In this document: piece by piece, positions 46,002-54,847 of the stretch
How positions within the stretch are numbered: position 1 is the stretch's first letter
Layout of the letters: the number at the start of each line of letters is the position of its first letter
From: Senegalimassilia faecalis
Lineage (GTDB): Bacteria > Actinomycetota > Coriobacteriia > Coriobacteriales > Eggerthellaceae
DNA length: 64,000 bases
NCBI RefSeq assembly: GCF_004135645.1
Contig: NZ_SDPW01000001.1
Location: 1,612,001 to 1,676,000, forward strand
Reading direction: 5' to 3'
The notes under the pieces: generated by a model
What the model was told of the DNA's origin: nothing
The model's database searches: none
The model's input: only the letters and a program-made list of their open reading frames with translations
Translations under genes and position numbers: made by a program

Positions 46002-47894
46002 ATGGAAATCGTTTTGCCCGACGGATCGAAGAAAACGCTCGACGCCGGCGCAACCGTCGCTGATGTGGCGGCTTCCATCGGCGCGGGCCTTGCGAAGGCC
46101 GCGCTCGCCGGAAAGATCGACGGCGAGCTCGTCGACCTGACCGCAACCGTGCACGACGGCGCCGCCGTGGAGATCATCACGGCGAAAAGCCCCGAGGCGC
46201 TGCACATCCTGCGCCACTCCTGCGCTCACATCATGGCCGAAGCCGTGCAGGAGCTCTACCCCGGCACGCAGATCGCGTTCGGCCCCGCCACCGACGACGG
46301 CTACTTCTACGACTTCTTGCTGCCCGAGAACATCTCGTCGGACGATTTCGGCGCCATCGAGAAGAAAATGACCGAGATCATCAAGAAAAACGAGCCGTTC
46401 GTGCGCGAGGTGGTCACCGTCGAGCAGGCGAAGGAAATCTTCGCCGACCAGCGCTTCAAGCTTGAGCACATCGACGACCTCACCGACGAGGAGATCACCA
46501 TTTACCGTCACGGGTCGTTCGTCGACCTGTGCTCCGGCCCGCACATTCCCTCTGCCGGCAAAATCGGCGCCATCAAGCTCATGAAGCTTGCGGGCGCGTA
46601 CTGGCGCGCCGACGCCAGCCGCGAGCAGCTGCAGCGCCTGTACGGCACGGCGTTCTTCAAGAAGGCCGAGCTGGACGAGTACCTGCACAACCTCGAAGAG
46701 GCCGAGAAGCGCGACCATCGCAAGATCGGCCGCGAGATGGACCTGTTCATGATGCGCGACGAGGCCCCCGGCTTCCCGTTCTTCCTGCCTAACGGCATGC
46801 TGCTGAAGAACACGCTGCTTGAGTACTGGCGCGAGATTCACCATAAGGCCGGCTACGTGGAAATCTCCACGCCGCTGATCATGAACCGCCACCTGTGGGA
46901 AACCTCCGGCCATTGGGACCACTACAAGGACAACATGTACTCCACCACCATCGACGACGAGGAGTACTGCATCAAGCCGATGAACTGCCCGGGCGGCGTG
47001 CTTGTGTACGCGTCGAAGCCCCGCAGCTACCGTGACCTGCCCATTCGCGCCGGCGAGATCGGCACGGTGCACCGCCACGAGATGCGCGGCGCGCTGCACG
47101 GCCTGTTCCGCGTGCGCTGCTTCAACCAGGACGACGCGCACCTGTTCGTGCGCCCCGACCAGCTGACCGAGGAAATCGTGGGCGTCGTGCGCCTCATCGA
47201 CTCGGTGTACCAGCAGTTCGGCTTCAAGTACCACGTCGAGCTGTCCACGCGCCCCGACGACTCCATGGGCTCCGACGAGGATTGGGAAGCCGCCGAGAGC
47301 GGCCTGAAAACCGCGCTTGCCGAGCTGGGCATGGACTACGAGCTCAACGAGGGCGACGGCGCGTTCTACGGCCCGAAGATCGACTTCCACCTGGAGGATT
47401 CGCTCGGACGCACGTGGCAGTGCGGCACCGTGCAGCTTGACTTCCAGATGCCGCAGAACTTCGACCTGGAATATGTCGACCACGACGGCACGAAGAAGCG
47501 CCCGATCATGCTGCATCGCGTGTGCTTCGGCTCGGTGGAGCGCTTCATCGGCATCCTCATCGAGCACTACGCGGGCAAGTTCCCCGTGTGGCTTGCCCCC
47601 ATGCAGGTGAAGGTCCTGTGCGTGTCCGAGAAGAGCCGCGACTACGCGCACCAAGTTGCCGCGAAGCTCGACGAGGCCGGCATCCGCGTGGCCGTCGACG
47701 ACCGCGACGCGAAGATCGGCTACAAGATCCGCGAGGCCCGCAGCATCGACCGCGTGCCGTACATGATCATCGTGGGCGAGAAGGAAGCGGAAGAGGGTAC
47801 CATCTCCGTGCGCGACCGCTCCAACGAGACGCACCCGTTCGCAACCGACGAGTTCATCGCGAAGGTGCTTGAGGAAACCCGCACGCGCGCATAA
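46002..47894 (+). CDS. thrS: Threonyl-tRNA synthetase
   Basis: 630 residues. An N-terminal TGS domain (1-62), the editing domain (HSCAHIMAEAVQELYPG near 69-85 and HGSFVDLCSGPHIPS near 168-182), the class II core with MNCPGGVLVYASKPRSYRDL, and the anticodon-binding domain are all present. The class II core residues including the zinc-binding Cys in MNCPG are intact. It is followed by its own terminator. Confidence 0.97.
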   Translation: MEIVLPDGSKKTLDAGATVADVAASIGAGLAKAALAGKIDGELVDLTATVHDGAAVEIITAKSPEALHILRHSCAHIMAEAVQELYPGTQIAFGPATDDGYFYDFLLPENISSDDFGAIEKKMTEIIKKNEPFVREVVTVEQAKEIFADQRFKLEHIDDLTDEEITIYRHGSFVDLCSGPHIPSAGKIGAIKLMKLAGAYWRADASREQLQRLYGTAFFKKAELDEYLHNLEEAEKRDHRKIGREMDLFMMRDEAPGFPFFLPNGMLLKNTLLEYWREIHHKAGYVEISTPLIMNRHLWETSGHWDHYKDNMYSTTIDDEEYCIKPMNCPGGVLVYASKPRSYRDLPIRAGEIGTVHRHEMRGALHGLFRVRCFNQDDAHLFVRPDQLTEEIVGVVRLIDSVYQQFGFKYHVELSTRPDDSMGSDEDWEAAESGLKTALAELGMDYELNEGDGAFYGPKIDFHLEDSLGRTWQCGTVQLDFQMPQNFDLEYVDHDGTKKRPIMLHRVCFGSVERFIGILIEHYAGKFPVWLAPMQVKVLCVSEKSRDYAHQVAAKLDEAGIRVAVDDRDAKIGYKIREARSIDRVPYMIIVGEKEAEEGTISVRDRSNETHPFATDEFIAKVLEETRTRA

Positions 47895-47913
47895 GCGTTT
47901 TTTGCGGATGATG

Positions 47914-47949
47914 TGGCGGCCCTGCCGGCGTTTCGCCTGCAGGGCCGCT
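47914..47949 (+). terminator. Terminator of thrS
   Basis: A GCGGCCCTGC / GCAGGGCCGC stem with an inner GGCG/CGCC pairing, followed by TTTG, 20 bp after the thrS stop. Confidence 0.75.
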
Positions 47950-47972
47950 TTGCGTGAAGGGAAGGACGAAGA

Positions 47973-48971
47973 ATGCGTAGCGCTGCTTCGCGGTTGCACA
48001 AGGGGTTTTCGTACGAGCGGCGCTTTGCGGCGTGCGAAGCGCATGCGGTGAAGGACGCCGCCGCGTGGGCGGGGCAGTGGGCGGACTGGGCCCCGGGTGG
48101 TGCCAAACGTGCGGAACCGTTTGCGCACGTGGTGCTTGACCTGGGCTGCGGCAAGGGTGAATACACCGTGGCGTGCGCGCGGGCGCGCCCCGACGTGCTG
48201 TTCGTGGGCTTCGACGTGGACGCCATCTGCACGTTGCGAAGCGCCGAGCAGGCGGCGGCCGCCGGTGTGGACAACGCGGTGTTTCTGCTGGCGGAAGATC
48301 CGTTCGCCGCTGCGGAGGACGGGCAGCGCGCGCTCGCTGGCGCCTCTGGCGCGGGCGGCGTGCCCGCGTTGGCGCCCATCGATGCGCACGCCTCGCGCGC
48401 AAGCCGCGCGGCGTCGGGCACGCCGCACCGCTCGGGCGCCCCGGCCGAGCTTGACCTGGCGCGCGCGTTCGCTCCGGGCGAGTTGGCGTGCATCCTCATG
48501 AACTACCCCACGCCGTTCCCGAAAAAGAAGAAGGCGCACCTGCGCTTGACGTACCTCGACCGCCTTATGGGCTACCGCCGGCTTCTGCGCGAGGGCGCGG
48601 GCATTCGCCTGCGCACGGACAGCCAACCGCTGCGCGACTTCTCGCTCACGCAGTTCGAGCTTGCCGGCTACCGCGTGGTGCGGCGCACCGACGACGTGCG
48701 CGCCGTGTGCCCCGACGAGCCGTGGAGCGCCTACGAGCGCAAGCTTGTCGAGCAGGGCGCCCGCGCGCTCGGCGTGTTCGCCGTGCCGGGCCCCGCGCCG
48801 GCGCACGTGCAGCAAACGGCGCCGTTGTCCCTGGTCAGCTACTTGCCCGACAACCTTGACGCGCTCGATTACGTGCCGCACGGCATGCAGGGCTGCGTGG
48901 AGAACCTGCGCAACCGCCACGCGCACGAGCGCGCCCGCGGCGTGCCGGAGTTTCGCCCGCCCGCCATCTAG
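47973..48971 (+). CDS. TrmB-like tRNA (guanine-N7)-methyltransferase, enlarged
   Basis: 332 residues, longer than the usual 210-240 of TrmB. The SAM-binding motif VVLDLGCGKGEYTVACA lies near 52-68. LMNYPTPFPKKKKAHLRLTYLDRL near 171-194 takes the place of the TrmB box that normally reads DPWPKxxHxxRR, and SAYERKLVEQGARALGVF near the end matches the TrmB C-terminus. A Gly/Ala-rich insertion of about 50 residues (about 108-160) separates the halves, and 70 further residues follow the family end. Assignment to m7G46 methylation is likely but the changed DPWPK box leaves doubt. Confidence 0.68.
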   Translation: MRSAASRLHKGFSYERRFAACEAHAVKDAAAWAGQWADWAPGGAKRAEPFAHVVLDLGCGKGEYTVACARARPDVLFVGFDVDAICTLRSAEQAAAAGVDNAVFLLAEDPFAAAEDGQRALAGASGAGGVPALAPIDAHASRASRAASGTPHRSGAPAELDLARAFAPGELACILMNYPTPFPKKKKAHLRLTYLDRLMGYRRLLREGAGIRLRTDSQPLRDFSLTQFELAGYRVVRRTDDVRAVCPDEPWSAYERKLVEQGARALGVFAVPGPAPAHVQQTAPLSLVSYLPDNLDALDYVPHGMQGCVENLRNRHAHERARGVPEFRPPAI

Positions 48972-49113
48972 CCGCATCGCCGCTCGCACCGTCTGTCGCC
49001 CGCTGTGCGGCGCGCTCAACATTTCCAATAACCGTTCGTCAGCTCTTATGCATCGCGCCTATAGCCGGCGTGGTAGCATGCTGCGCAGCGATACCAAGTG
49101 AAAGGGGAGGAAC

Positions 49114-49395
49114 GTGTCGCAAACTCGTATTCGCACTTACGCCCAGGCCATGCGCCAGGCCAACAAGGAGGCGCGCGCAACGGTGGTTGCGCTTGCGTGC
49201 ATCATCGTCGTGTGGCTGCTCGGCGGCTTTGGGCTTGCGGGCACCGACATTTGGGTGTTCCACACGCCGTTGTGGGTTATCGGCGGGTGCATCGCGCCGT
49301 GGGTTGCGGCCATCGTGGCTGCCGTGGTGCTCAGCCGCCGCGTGTTCGCCGACTTCGACCTTGACGAGGTCGTCGCGGACAGGGACGGTGAATAG
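49114..49395 (+). CDS. YhdT-like small membrane protein (DUF997)
   Basis: 93 residues, starting at GTG 49114 behind GGGGAGG. Two membrane helices (about 24-45 and 53-73). The TPLWVIGGCIAPWVAAIVAAVVL segment matches YhdT/DUF997, a family whose gene precedes the pantothenate symporter panF in many bacteria. The panF gene begins 4 bp after its stop, which supports the assignment. Its role, perhaps stabilising or modulating the transporter, is unproven. Confidence 0.8.
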   Translation: MSQTRIRTYAQAMRQANKEARATVVALACIIVVWLLGGFGLAGTDIWVFHTPLWVIGGCIAPWVAAIVAAVVLSRRVFADFDLDEVVADRDGE

Positions 49396-49398
49396 CAC

Positions 49399-50886
49399 AT
49401 GGGCAATCTTGTGGCGCTTATCCCTCTAGTCATTTTCCTGGCCGTAGCGCTTATCATCAGCTTCGTGGCGCGTCGCCGCTCGGCCGGCGAAGGCGGCTTC
49501 GTGAAGGAATACTTCATCGGCAACCGCACGCTTGGCGGCTTCGTGCTGGCCATGACCACCATCGCCACGTACGGCTCCGTCAGCTCGTTCGTGGGCGGCC
49601 CGGGCCAGGCCTGGATGGTGGGCTGGGGCTGGGTGTACATGGCTGTGGTGCAGGTCACGGCGCTGGTGCTGCTGTACGGCATCGTTGGCAAGAAGCTGGC
49701 ACTGGTGGCGCGCAAGCTTGACGCGGTCACCGTCATCGACATCGTGCGTGCCCGCTACGGCTCCAACGCGCTGGCCAACATCAGCGCCATCATCGTCGTG
49801 CTGTTCTTCGCCGCCACCATGGTGGCGCAGTTCGTGGGCGGCGCGAAGCTGTTCGAGGCCGTCACGGGCTATTCGTACCTGGTGGGCCTCGTGCTGTTCG
49901 GCGCGGCGGTCATCCTGTTCACCACCATCGGCGGCTTCCGCGGCGTGGCGTTCACCGACGCGCTGTGCGGCATCATCATGCTGGTGGGCATCTTCGTGCT
50001 GGCGGGCGGCATCCTGGTTGCCGGCGGCGGCTACGAGAACATCATGGACACCATCAAGGCGAACCATCCCGCCATGCTCGAACCGTTCAGCGGCGGCAGC
50101 ATGCCGGCGGGGCTGTACTTCACGCAGTGGCTGCTCGTGGGCATCCTCACGTTCGTGCTGCCGCAGTCCATGGTGCGCTGCATGGGCTTTAAGGACACGA
50201 AGGCCCTGCACGGCGCCATGATCACGGGCACCGTCATCATCGGCCTCATGATGATCGGCGTCACGTCTCTTGGCGTGCTGTCGGCCGGCGTGCTTACCGG
50301 CAGCCTTGCCGACTACGGCGCCAGCGTCGACAACATCATCCCGCAGGCCATCGCGCAGACGCTGCCCGCCTGGCTTGCCGGCGTGGCCATCATCGGCCCC
50401 ATCGCCGCGTCCATCTCCACGGTGTCGTCGCTGCTCATTGCCTCGTCGTCGGCCATCATCAAGGACGTGTACCTGCATTCGTGCGAACAGCGCGGCAAGC
50501 AGCCCTCCGAGCGCGGCATCGCGCGCGGTTCGCAGCTGGTCACGCTTGTGGTGGGCGTCATCGTGTTCGCTCTGGCCGTCGTGCCGCCCGACGTCATCTG
50601 GAAGATCAACATGTTCGCGTTCGGCGGCCTGGAAACGGCGTTTTTCTGGGTGATGGTGTGCGGCCTGTTCTGGCGTCGCGCCGGCAAGCTGGGCGCGCTG
50701 CTTTCCATGGCGGGCGGCACTGTGGCCTATTGCGCGTGCATGGCGGTAGGCTTTAAGGCGTTCGGCCTGCACCAGATCGTCATCGGCATCGTGGTTGCCG
50801 GCGCGCTCATGGTGGTGGGAAGCCTTATCGAGAAGCGCTCCGCCGTCGAGCAAAAGGCCGTCGACGCCGTGTTCTTCCCGGAATAG
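49399..50886 (+). CDS. panF: Sodium/pantothenate symporter
   Basis: 495 residues with about 13 membrane helices, the sodium:solute symporter family. GGFVLAMTTIATYGSVSSFVGGPG near residues 48-71 and GPIAASISTVSSLLIASSSAI near 333 are the sodium-site segments. Pantothenate specificity rests on the YhdT-type partner and overall similarity to PanF. It would feed the CoA pathway in which CoaD, also in this window, acts. Confidence 0.87.
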   Translation: MGNLVALIPLVIFLAVALIISFVARRRSAGEGGFVKEYFIGNRTLGGFVLAMTTIATYGSVSSFVGGPGQAWMVGWGWVYMAVVQVTALVLLYGIVGKKLALVARKLDAVTVIDIVRARYGSNALANISAIIVVLFFAATMVAQFVGGAKLFEAVTGYSYLVGLVLFGAAVILFTTIGGFRGVAFTDALCGIIMLVGIFVLAGGILVAGGGYENIMDTIKANHPAMLEPFSGGSMPAGLYFTQWLLVGILTFVLPQSMVRCMGFKDTKALHGAMITGTVIIGLMMIGVTSLGVLSAGVLTGSLADYGASVDNIIPQAIAQTLPAWLAGVAIIGPIAASISTVSSLLIASSSAIIKDVYLHSCEQRGKQPSERGIARGSQLVTLVVGVIVFALAVVPPDVIWKINMFAFGGLETAFFWVMVCGLFWRRAGKLGALLSMAGGTVAYCACMAVGFKAFGLHQIVIGIVVAGALMVVGSLIEKRSAVEQKAVDAVFFPE

Positions 50887-50955
50887 GAAACGCAGGGGCG
50901 AAAGGCGCGGGAAGCCGACGGTCTGGTTGCAACCTTGGTAACCGCGCAGGTGAAT

Positions 50956-51009
50956 TTCGTGGCGTCGAGCGACAGCTCGACCCCAAATAGAAAGCGCGAA
51001 GCGCGCCAC
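50956..51009. repeat. Half copy of the 164-bp element
   Basis: The sequence has GTCGAGCGACAGCTCGAC and ends AAGCGCGAAGCGCGCCAC. Its complement starts GTGGCGCGCTTCGCGCTTT and matches the outer 55 bp of the elements at 29143 and 35267. The opposite end is missing, so it is a solo or truncated unit. Confidence 0.65.
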
Positions 51010-51064
51010 CATATGCCCATTGCCGCGGCAATGGGCTGGCAAGCCCCTTTGCACCAAAGCAGCG

Positions 51065-51103
51065 AAGTCCCTGTGCAAGCTTTCGAAGCTTGCACAGGGA
51101 CTT
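51065..51103. terminator. Bidirectional terminator between panF and the antiporter gene
   Basis: A perfect 18-bp stem with a 3-base loop: AAGTCCCTGTGCAAGCTT and its complement around TCG. It lies 3 bp past the antiporter stop on the minus strand and 180 bp past panF, in a convergent gap. Its AGTCCC core recalls the GGGAC palindromes. Confidence 0.7.
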
Positions 51104-51105
51104 CC

Positions 51106-52746
51106 TTACTTCCCGTCGTCTTCGTGGTGCGCGGCGTGCCCAAGTTCGCGCATGTGGCGGCGGTATTCGCGCACGGCTCGCTCCGCGATGCGGCGCTCCT
51201 CTTCCCAGTTGCCGTCTTTCAAGTGCGCAGCGAACGCCTTGGCGGCCTGTGCTGTGCGCTCGGCGGCCTCCTCGCGCGTCAGCGCGGCCTTCGCGCCCAG
51301 CTCGTGCAGCTCGTTCTCGTGCGCGGCGTACTCGCGGCGGGCGAAGTCGAGCATCTCGTCCATGGCCCGCTTGCGCCGGCTTTGCCGCTGCAGCGCGAAC
51401 GCCACGTCTTCCCAGGCCACGTCCTTGCCGGCTTCCGCGCGCGCCTTCGTGGCCATGCGCGCGGCAATCTCCTGGCGCGCCATCATACGTTCAAGTTCCA
51501 AGTGCTCGTGCAGAATGGAGCGGATGTCGCTGGGGTGCTGTGCGATTTCCTGCACGGCTTCGATGGGCTTCGCGTCCACCACGCGGTACGTCAGCGAGGC
51601 TAGAAGCGGCATCAGAAACACGGTGATGGCGCCGGCCGCCACCAGCACGCCGGCGGTGTCTTGGCTCATAGCACCCGCCTTCGTGGCCAGCGACGTCACG
51701 GCAACGATGATGGGCAGCGCCGTGGTGCAGTACAGGGCCACGGTCACGCGGTTGTGCATGGACAGCTCGCTTTTGCCGCGGCCCACGGAAAGCGCCACCA
51801 CGATGGGCACCGCGCGGATAAGCAGCAGCATGACGATGAACCCAACAAGCAGCACCGGCCGCGCGCCCACGCCCGCCAGGTCGATTTTCGCGCCCGACAC
51901 CACGAAGAACACGGGGATCAAGAACCCGTAGCCGATGGCCTCAAGCTTCGACTCCAGTTCGTGGTCGCCCTCGGGAATGACGTAGCGCAGCACGAAGCCG
52001 GCGGCGAACGCGCCCAACACGATGTCCAGGTCGAACACGGCCGACACCGTCACCAGCCCAATGAGCATGACCACCGTCACGCGCACCAGCGTCTGCGACG
52101 TGGTGTTGCGTCGCGCGGCCAGGAAGCGGTATACCGTGTGGCCGGCCTTGCGGGCGCGCGACGGCACCACGGCCATAATCACGCACAGGCCGGCGAACAG
52201 CGCCAAGATCAGCAGCGTTTGCCACGTGGTGCGCGTGGTCAACAGCAGCGCCATGGCAAGCACGGGGCACACCTCGCCCCAGGTGCCGAACGCCAGGATG
52301 CATTCGCCCACGGGCGTATCGCTGAGCTTGCGTTCCTTCAGGATGGGCATAAGCGCGCCCAGCGCGGTGGTGGTCAGCGCGATGGCCACGGCAATGCCGT
52401 CGATGTCCGTGATGGAAAGGTCGGTCAAGAAGTACACGGCTGCGAAGGCCAGCACAATGGAAACCGCCCAGCTGGCCAGGCCTTTCTTGCCTTGCGTGCC
52501 CGAAAGGCTTTTCGGGTTGATCTCATAACCGGCCAACAGGAACAAAAACGCCAGGCCCAGCTCCGACAGCATGGTGATGGAATCGGTCACTTGGATGGCG
52601 CCTGCCATGTGCGGGCCAAGCAGCGCGCCGGCCAGCAGCAGGATAACGGTTTCAGGCACCAGCCCGCGCGGGACGGCGCGGGCGATGATCGGCGCGCAGG
52701 CCGCCACCAGCGCGGCGGTGAACAGGGAAATGAAGTCGATGGACAT
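51106..52746 (-). CDS. Cation/proton antiporter, CPA2 type
   Basis: 546 residues. About twelve membrane helices cover residues 5-390. LGLAFLFLLAGYEINPKSL near 65-83 and FDLDIVLGAFAAGFVLRYV near 218 are characteristic of KefB/NhaP-like CPA2 transporters. The last 150 residues are a highly charged helical tail rich in Glu, Arg and Ala, with no recognisable RCK/TrkA domain. The ion exchanged (Na+ or K+ for H+) cannot be decided. Confidence 0.87.
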   Translation of the reverse strand: MSIDFISLFTAALVAACAPIIARAVPRGLVPETVILLLAGALLGPHMAGAIQVTDSITMLSELGLAFLFLLAGYEINPKSLSGTQGKKGLASWAVSIVLAFAAVYFLTDLSITDIDGIAVAIALTTTALGALMPILKERKLSDTPVGECILAFGTWGEVCPVLAMALLLTTRTTWQTLLILALFAGLCVIMAVVPSRARKAGHTVYRFLAARRNTTSQTLVRVTVVMLIGLVTVSAVFDLDIVLGAFAAGFVLRYVIPEGDHELESKLEAIGYGFLIPVFFVVSGAKIDLAGVGARPVLLVGFIVMLLLIRAVPIVVALSVGRGKSELSMHNRVTVALYCTTALPIIVAVTSLATKAGAMSQDTAGVLVAAGAITVFLMPLLASLTYRVVDAKPIEAVQEIAQHPSDIRSILHEHLELERMMARQEIAARMATKARAEAGKDVAWEDVAFALQRQSRRKRAMDEMLDFARREYAAHENELHELGAKAALTREEAAERTAQAAKAFAAHLKDGNWEEERRIAERAVREYRRHMRELGHAAHHEDDGK

Positions 52747-52892
52747 GAATGTGCTTTCTTACTTGAGCTGGCAATGCGGTTCGGTCGTTTGCGAAGGTGC
52801 TTGCGGGCTGCGCGGCGCAGCGTTCGGCGAAGCCAAGCGCTGCTCGTCCGCAAGCCTCGCTTGGCGCCGCGCGCGGTCCGCGCGCAATCGCC

Positions 52893-53822
52893 TTACTTCG
52901 CCAGGTATTCCTGCAGGTCGAACCATGTGCGCGCCGCTTCCGCATAGCCTTGCGCGTACAGGTCCAGCAGCTTCTCCTGGTCGTGCTCCATGCTGTGGAT
53001 GGTCACGGGCTTCTGCGGGCGGATGACGAACACCTCGCCGGCGTCGTGCATGCGCACCAGCTGGCGATACGTGCGGTTGTACTCGTAGTGGCGGTGGCGC
53101 AGCCTATCAAGGTAGTAGGGGAAGTCCGCGTACACCTGCGACAGGACGGGCATCAGCTTGTTGGGACCCTTCACGTAGTCGGCCGCCTGCGTCAGCACCA
53201 CCACGTGCTTTTTGCGCCCCGTAAGCATGCTGTGCACAATCGGCACGCTGTCGCACGTGCCGCCGTCAAGCAGATGCTTGCCGTCAACGTCCACGATCTG
53301 GCTGACCAGCGGCATGGACGACGACGCAATCAGATACGGCAGGTCGCCGTCGTCGGCAAGGTCCACCACGTCGTGGTAATCGGCCTCGCCGGTATCAAGG
53401 TTGCTCGACACGGCCGTCAGGCGAATGGGCGAGCGACGGTACGCGTCGAAGTCGAACGGCTCCAGCTTCTCGGGCACCTCGTGGAACGCGAACTCGCGCC
53501 CGCAGGCGTTGCCGGTGCGCGCGTAGCTTTTCAGCGACAGGTAGCGCGGGTCGTTGGCGTACTTCATGTTCAAAAAGCACGTGCGGCCGATCTCGCCCGA
53601 CACGTAGCAGTAGCCGTTCAATGCGCCGGCCGACACGCCGAACACGCGGTCGCAGAACAGGCCGTGCTCCATGAAATAGTCAAGCACGCCCGCGGTGAAC
53701 TGCCCGCGCATGGCGCCGCCCTCAAGTACCAGGTTCGCCGGTGTGGTGTTGCGCTCTTCCCAGGCAGGGGCCGTGCGTGCGCTTTCGCCGGCCTGCTTGC
53801 CGGCGGTATCGAAATCGCTCAT
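52893..53822 (-). CDS. Patatin-like phospholipase family protein
   Basis: 309 residues. The oxyanion-hole segment LVLEGGAMRGQFTAGVLDYF (31-50), the nucleophile elbow GVSAG (Ser64) and LLDGGTCDS with the catalytic aspartate are all present, as in RssA/YjjU-type bacterial patatins. No signal peptide is seen, so it is probably a cytosolic lipid acyl hydrolase. It lies 146 bp upstream of the antiporter gene on the same strand; that gap contains GC-rich inverted repeats but no gene. Confidence 0.9.
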   Translation of the reverse strand: MSDFDTAGKQAGESARTAPAWEERNTTPANLVLEGGAMRGQFTAGVLDYFMEHGLFCDRVFGVSAGALNGYCYVSGEIGRTCFLNMKYANDPRYLSLKSYARTGNACGREFAFHEVPEKLEPFDFDAYRRSPIRLTAVSSNLDTGEADYHDVVDLADDGDLPYLIASSSMPLVSQIVDVDGKHLLDGGTCDSVPIVHSMLTGRKKHVVVLTQAADYVKGPNKLMPVLSQVYADFPYYLDRLRHRHYEYNRTYRQLVRMHDAGEVFVIRPQKPVTIHSMEHDQEKLLDLYAQGYAEAARTWFDLQEYLAK

Positions 53823-54063
53823 CGTAACTCCGTTCTCATTGGTTCTTGATTAGTATAGCCTGCAGCGGCGCCAAGCTTCGCCGCACTCCACGATGTCAGC
53901 GTTTCGTTGACGTTTCCAATGTAATGACACCGAAATAGTAGCAATTCCGTGACGAACGCGCGCAAGCCTATCGCACGCGCGCCTAAGCCGCTACAATGGC
54001 CACAAGCAAACAAGGTTCGGCAGGCCGCCCGCAGCGGTCTGCCCGCAGAAAAGGAGGCTCATC
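53823..54063. promoter_or_regulatory. Divergent region between the patatin gene and trxA
   Basis: 241 bp without a gene. TACAAT at 53992-53997 is a possible -10 for trxA. The AT-rich segment 53835-53945 probably holds the patatin promoter. A strong GAAAAGGAGG precedes the trxA start. Confidence 0.4.
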
Positions 54064-54375
54064 ATGAGCAAGATCATCTCTTCCGCAGAGTTTCAGTCCG
54101 AAGTCGAGCAGTCAGACGTGCCCGTGCTCGTCGACTTTTTCGCCACGTGGTGCGGCCCGTGCAAGATGCTTGCGCCCGTGCTCGAAGAGGTTGCGGCCGA
54201 AGTGGCCGGCCGCGCGAAAATCGTGAAGGTCGACATCGACGCAAGCCCCGACTTGGCGCAGCGCTTCGGCGTCATGAGCGTGCCCACGCTCATGGTGTTC
54301 CGCGGCGGGCAGGTTGCCAACCAGGCCGTCGGCGTGCAGCCCAAGCCGGCCCTTCGCGCCCTGCTCGGCCTGTAG
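54064..54375 (+). CDS. trxA: Thioredoxin
   Basis: 103 residues, the full thioredoxin length. The active site WCGPC is at residues 29-33, the cis-proline is in SVPTLMVF, and the buried aspartate in LVDFFATWC. It reduces disulfides in the cytosol. The likely partner reductase trxB is 1.9 kb downstream. Confidence 0.96.
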   Translation: MSKIISSAEFQSEVEQSDVPVLVDFFATWCGPCKMLAPVLEEVAAEVAGRAKIVKVDIDASPDLAQRFGVMSVPTLMVFRGGQVANQAVGVQPKPALRALLGL

Positions 54376-54534
54376 TCGCGCTCTAGCGCGGGGTCGGGCG
54401 CGCCGCTCGGCCCCGTGTTTTCGTACGCATGCTCAACCAGCTTGGCGCGCGGCACATTTGGGGGGTAAAGTGGATACCGAACGCAATCGCTGGTAGAGAA
54501 GGGGAATGCCGCGAACACGCACTGCAAACAGAAG
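54376..54534. other. Non-coding gap after trxA
   Basis: 159 bp without an identified gene. GAGAAGGGGAA at about 54497 looks like a ribosome-binding site for an ATG at 54506 that opens a different frame from the remnant below, consistent with a decayed gene start. Confidence 0.4.
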
Positions 54535-54729
54535 ATGCTCGCACTCGCCGCAGCTGCGGTCGTGCTGTTTGCGTCCCTGTTTTGCGCTTCGACGGCTTAC
54601 GCCGAATCCGCCGGCATCGATCGCGCCCGCGCGCTGGCGGCCGGCATGAACGAGCATTTGTCCAAGCCGCTTGACATGGCGCGGCTTATCGACATTCTGG
54701 AGAGATGCCGAGATGCGGAGAAGTCCTAG
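54535..54729 (+). pseudogene. Remnant of a hybrid sensor kinase (signal peptide joined to receiver-domain end)
   Basis: 64 codons. The first 25 (LALAAAAVVLFASLFCASTAYAE) look like a signal peptide. The rest, RARALAAGMNEHLSKPLDMARLIDILERC, is the last helix-turn of a receiver domain, where AGM..HLxKPxD is diagnostic of hybrid kinases. The sensor, kinase and most of the receiver are missing, as expected from an internal deletion. No good ribosome-binding site serves the ATG. Confidence 0.65.
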
Positions 54730-54847
54730 CCCCGTGTGATACCATGCACATCAAACCTGCAATCAAAGGCGTCGTTCCGCATCCCGGTTCGGCGCCTTCG
54801 TTTACGCTTGCGCCCTGCCGCATGCACCATCGCGAAGGAGAAGCCGC
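54730..54847 (+). promoter_or_regulatory. Leader of the MATE gene
   Basis: 118 bp without a gene. GAAGGAGAAGCC gives the ribosome-binding site for GTG 54848. An imperfect inverted repeat, GGCGTCG...CGGCGCC near 54768-54804, could form a hairpin. Confidence 0.35.

Noticed and set aside
48173-48454. Small Arg/Gly-rich frames within the TrmB-like gene
   Set aside because: Out-of-frame shadows of GC-rich codons, with no ribosome-binding site.
45930-49028. A 1032-codon open frame on the minus strand over thrS and the TrmB-like gene
   Set aside because: Composition is His/Val/Ala/Arg-rich shadow sequence. Both plus-strand genes are intact with motifs and ribosome-binding sites.
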